The notes below the pieces were generated by a model that saw only the letters and a program-made list of their open reading frames with translations, did no database searches and had not been told where the DNA came from. This document shows positions 5,447 through 5,761 of a stretch of 5,761 nt of DNA, piece after piece (position 1 is the stretch's first letter; each line of letters opens with the position of its first letter). The position numbers and the translations under genes were made by a program. The stretch is from Ghiorsea sp. (GTDB lineage: Bacteria; Pseudomonadota; Zetaproteobacteria; Mariprofundales; Mariprofundaceae), in NCBI GenBank assembly GCA_021772875.1, contig JAJFLD010000097.1:1-5761 (forward strand), read 5' to 3'.

Positions 5447-5761
5447 TTAATTCAACGCGTCGGTATTTTCTTCACCAGTACGGATGCGTACAACACGCTC
5501 CACATTGGTCACGAAGATTTTACCATCGCCAATTTTTCCGCTGCTTGCAGCTTTAGATATTGCTTCAATCACAGCATCCACTTGATCTGCTGTAACAACA
5601 GTTGAAATTTCTGTCTTAGGCACAAAGTCCACATTGTATTCTGCGCCACGGTAAAGTTCGGTATGTCCTTTTTGGCGGCCATGTCCACGAATTTCGCAAA
5701 CACTCATACCAGAAACACCTAGCTCAAGTAGCGCGTCTTTTACGTCATCAAGTTTAAATGG
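5447..5761 (-). CDS. glnK: PII nitrogen regulatory protein GlnK (copy 1; start lies outside window)
   Basis: The window contains the last 104 codons plus the stop of a PII protein. The frame continues through the right edge starting at the Pro of the conserved KPFKL motif, so about 9 N-terminal residues are missing and the full length would be about 113. The ATG at 5707 is an internal Met within GVSGMSV, not the start. Seen features are GRQKGH, the T-loop with YRGAEYNVDF (the uridylylated Tyr51 equivalent), GKIGDGKIF and RIRTGE. Relative to GlnK copy 2 there are 18 substitutions over 104 residues, clustered in the segment just after the T-loop and at the extreme C-terminus, plus Cys for Thr before EIRGHG. 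It should regulate the amt gene 13 bases downstream. Confidence 0.96.
   Translation of the reverse strand, partial: PFKLDDVKDALLELGVSGMSVCEIRGHGRQKGHTELYRGAEYNVDFVPKTEISTVVTADQVDAVIEAISKAASSGKIGDGKIFVTNVERVVRIRTGEENTDALN

Noticed and set aside
3597..5761. The two similar glnK genes as long direct repeats marking a mobile element or recent tandem duplication
   Set aside because: Both are intact genes with many substitutions, no transposase or terminal repeats are present, and the amt genes between and beyond are not similar enough for a recent duplication.

Overview
The window (about 43% GC by eye) comes from a proteobacterium, probably an aquatic or marine gamma- or zetaproteobacterium. That rests on the style of the Amt, GlnK and FocA-family proteins and is a low-confidence inference; no rRNA or other phylogenetic marker is present. 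Nearly everything concerns uptake of inorganic nitrogen and its post-translational control.

Layout, left to right. At the left edge, on the minus strand, lies the N-terminal part of a PP2C-type protein phosphatase (1-479, running out of the window). It is probably the front half of the bifunctional Ser/Thr phosphatase/kinase found in nitrate/nitrite assimilation loci. Just upstream on the same strand is a complete FocA/NirC-family formate/nitrite channel (544-1353). It is preceded by a good candidate sigma-54 promoter (TGG-N8-TTGC, about 1404-1418). The 64-base gap between the two genes holds a perfect 13-bp inverted repeat. Reading the other way is a small, unplaced class I SAM-dependent methyltransferase (1636-2304, plus strand) with an extended -10 promoter. 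It ends at a hairpin terminator shared with the convergent ammonium transporter gene.

The right 3.4 kb holds two consecutive glnK-amt modules, both on the minus strand. Transcription runs from glnK copy 1 (5447 to beyond 5761, start outside the window) to amt copy 1 (4171-5433), then a strong terminator (4046-4078), then a second promoter region, glnK copy 2 (3597-3938) and amt copy 2 (2393-3583), and finally the shared terminator. Both pairs have a 13-base gap in which the Shine-Dalgarno sequence of amt abuts or overlaps the stop codon of glnK.

How the genes work together. Each Amt should import ammonium and each GlnK should plug its partner Amt when nitrogen is plentiful, with Tyr51 of the T-loop as the uridylylation site. 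The FocA-family channel probably brings in nitrite for assimilation and the phosphatase/kinase may adjust that branch. The most notable feature is the contrast between the two modules: the GlnK proteins are about 83% identical over the shared 104 residues, while the two Amt proteins belong to clearly different types with different C-terminal tails. I see no CRISPR array, tRNA, rRNA, insertion sequence or defence system.
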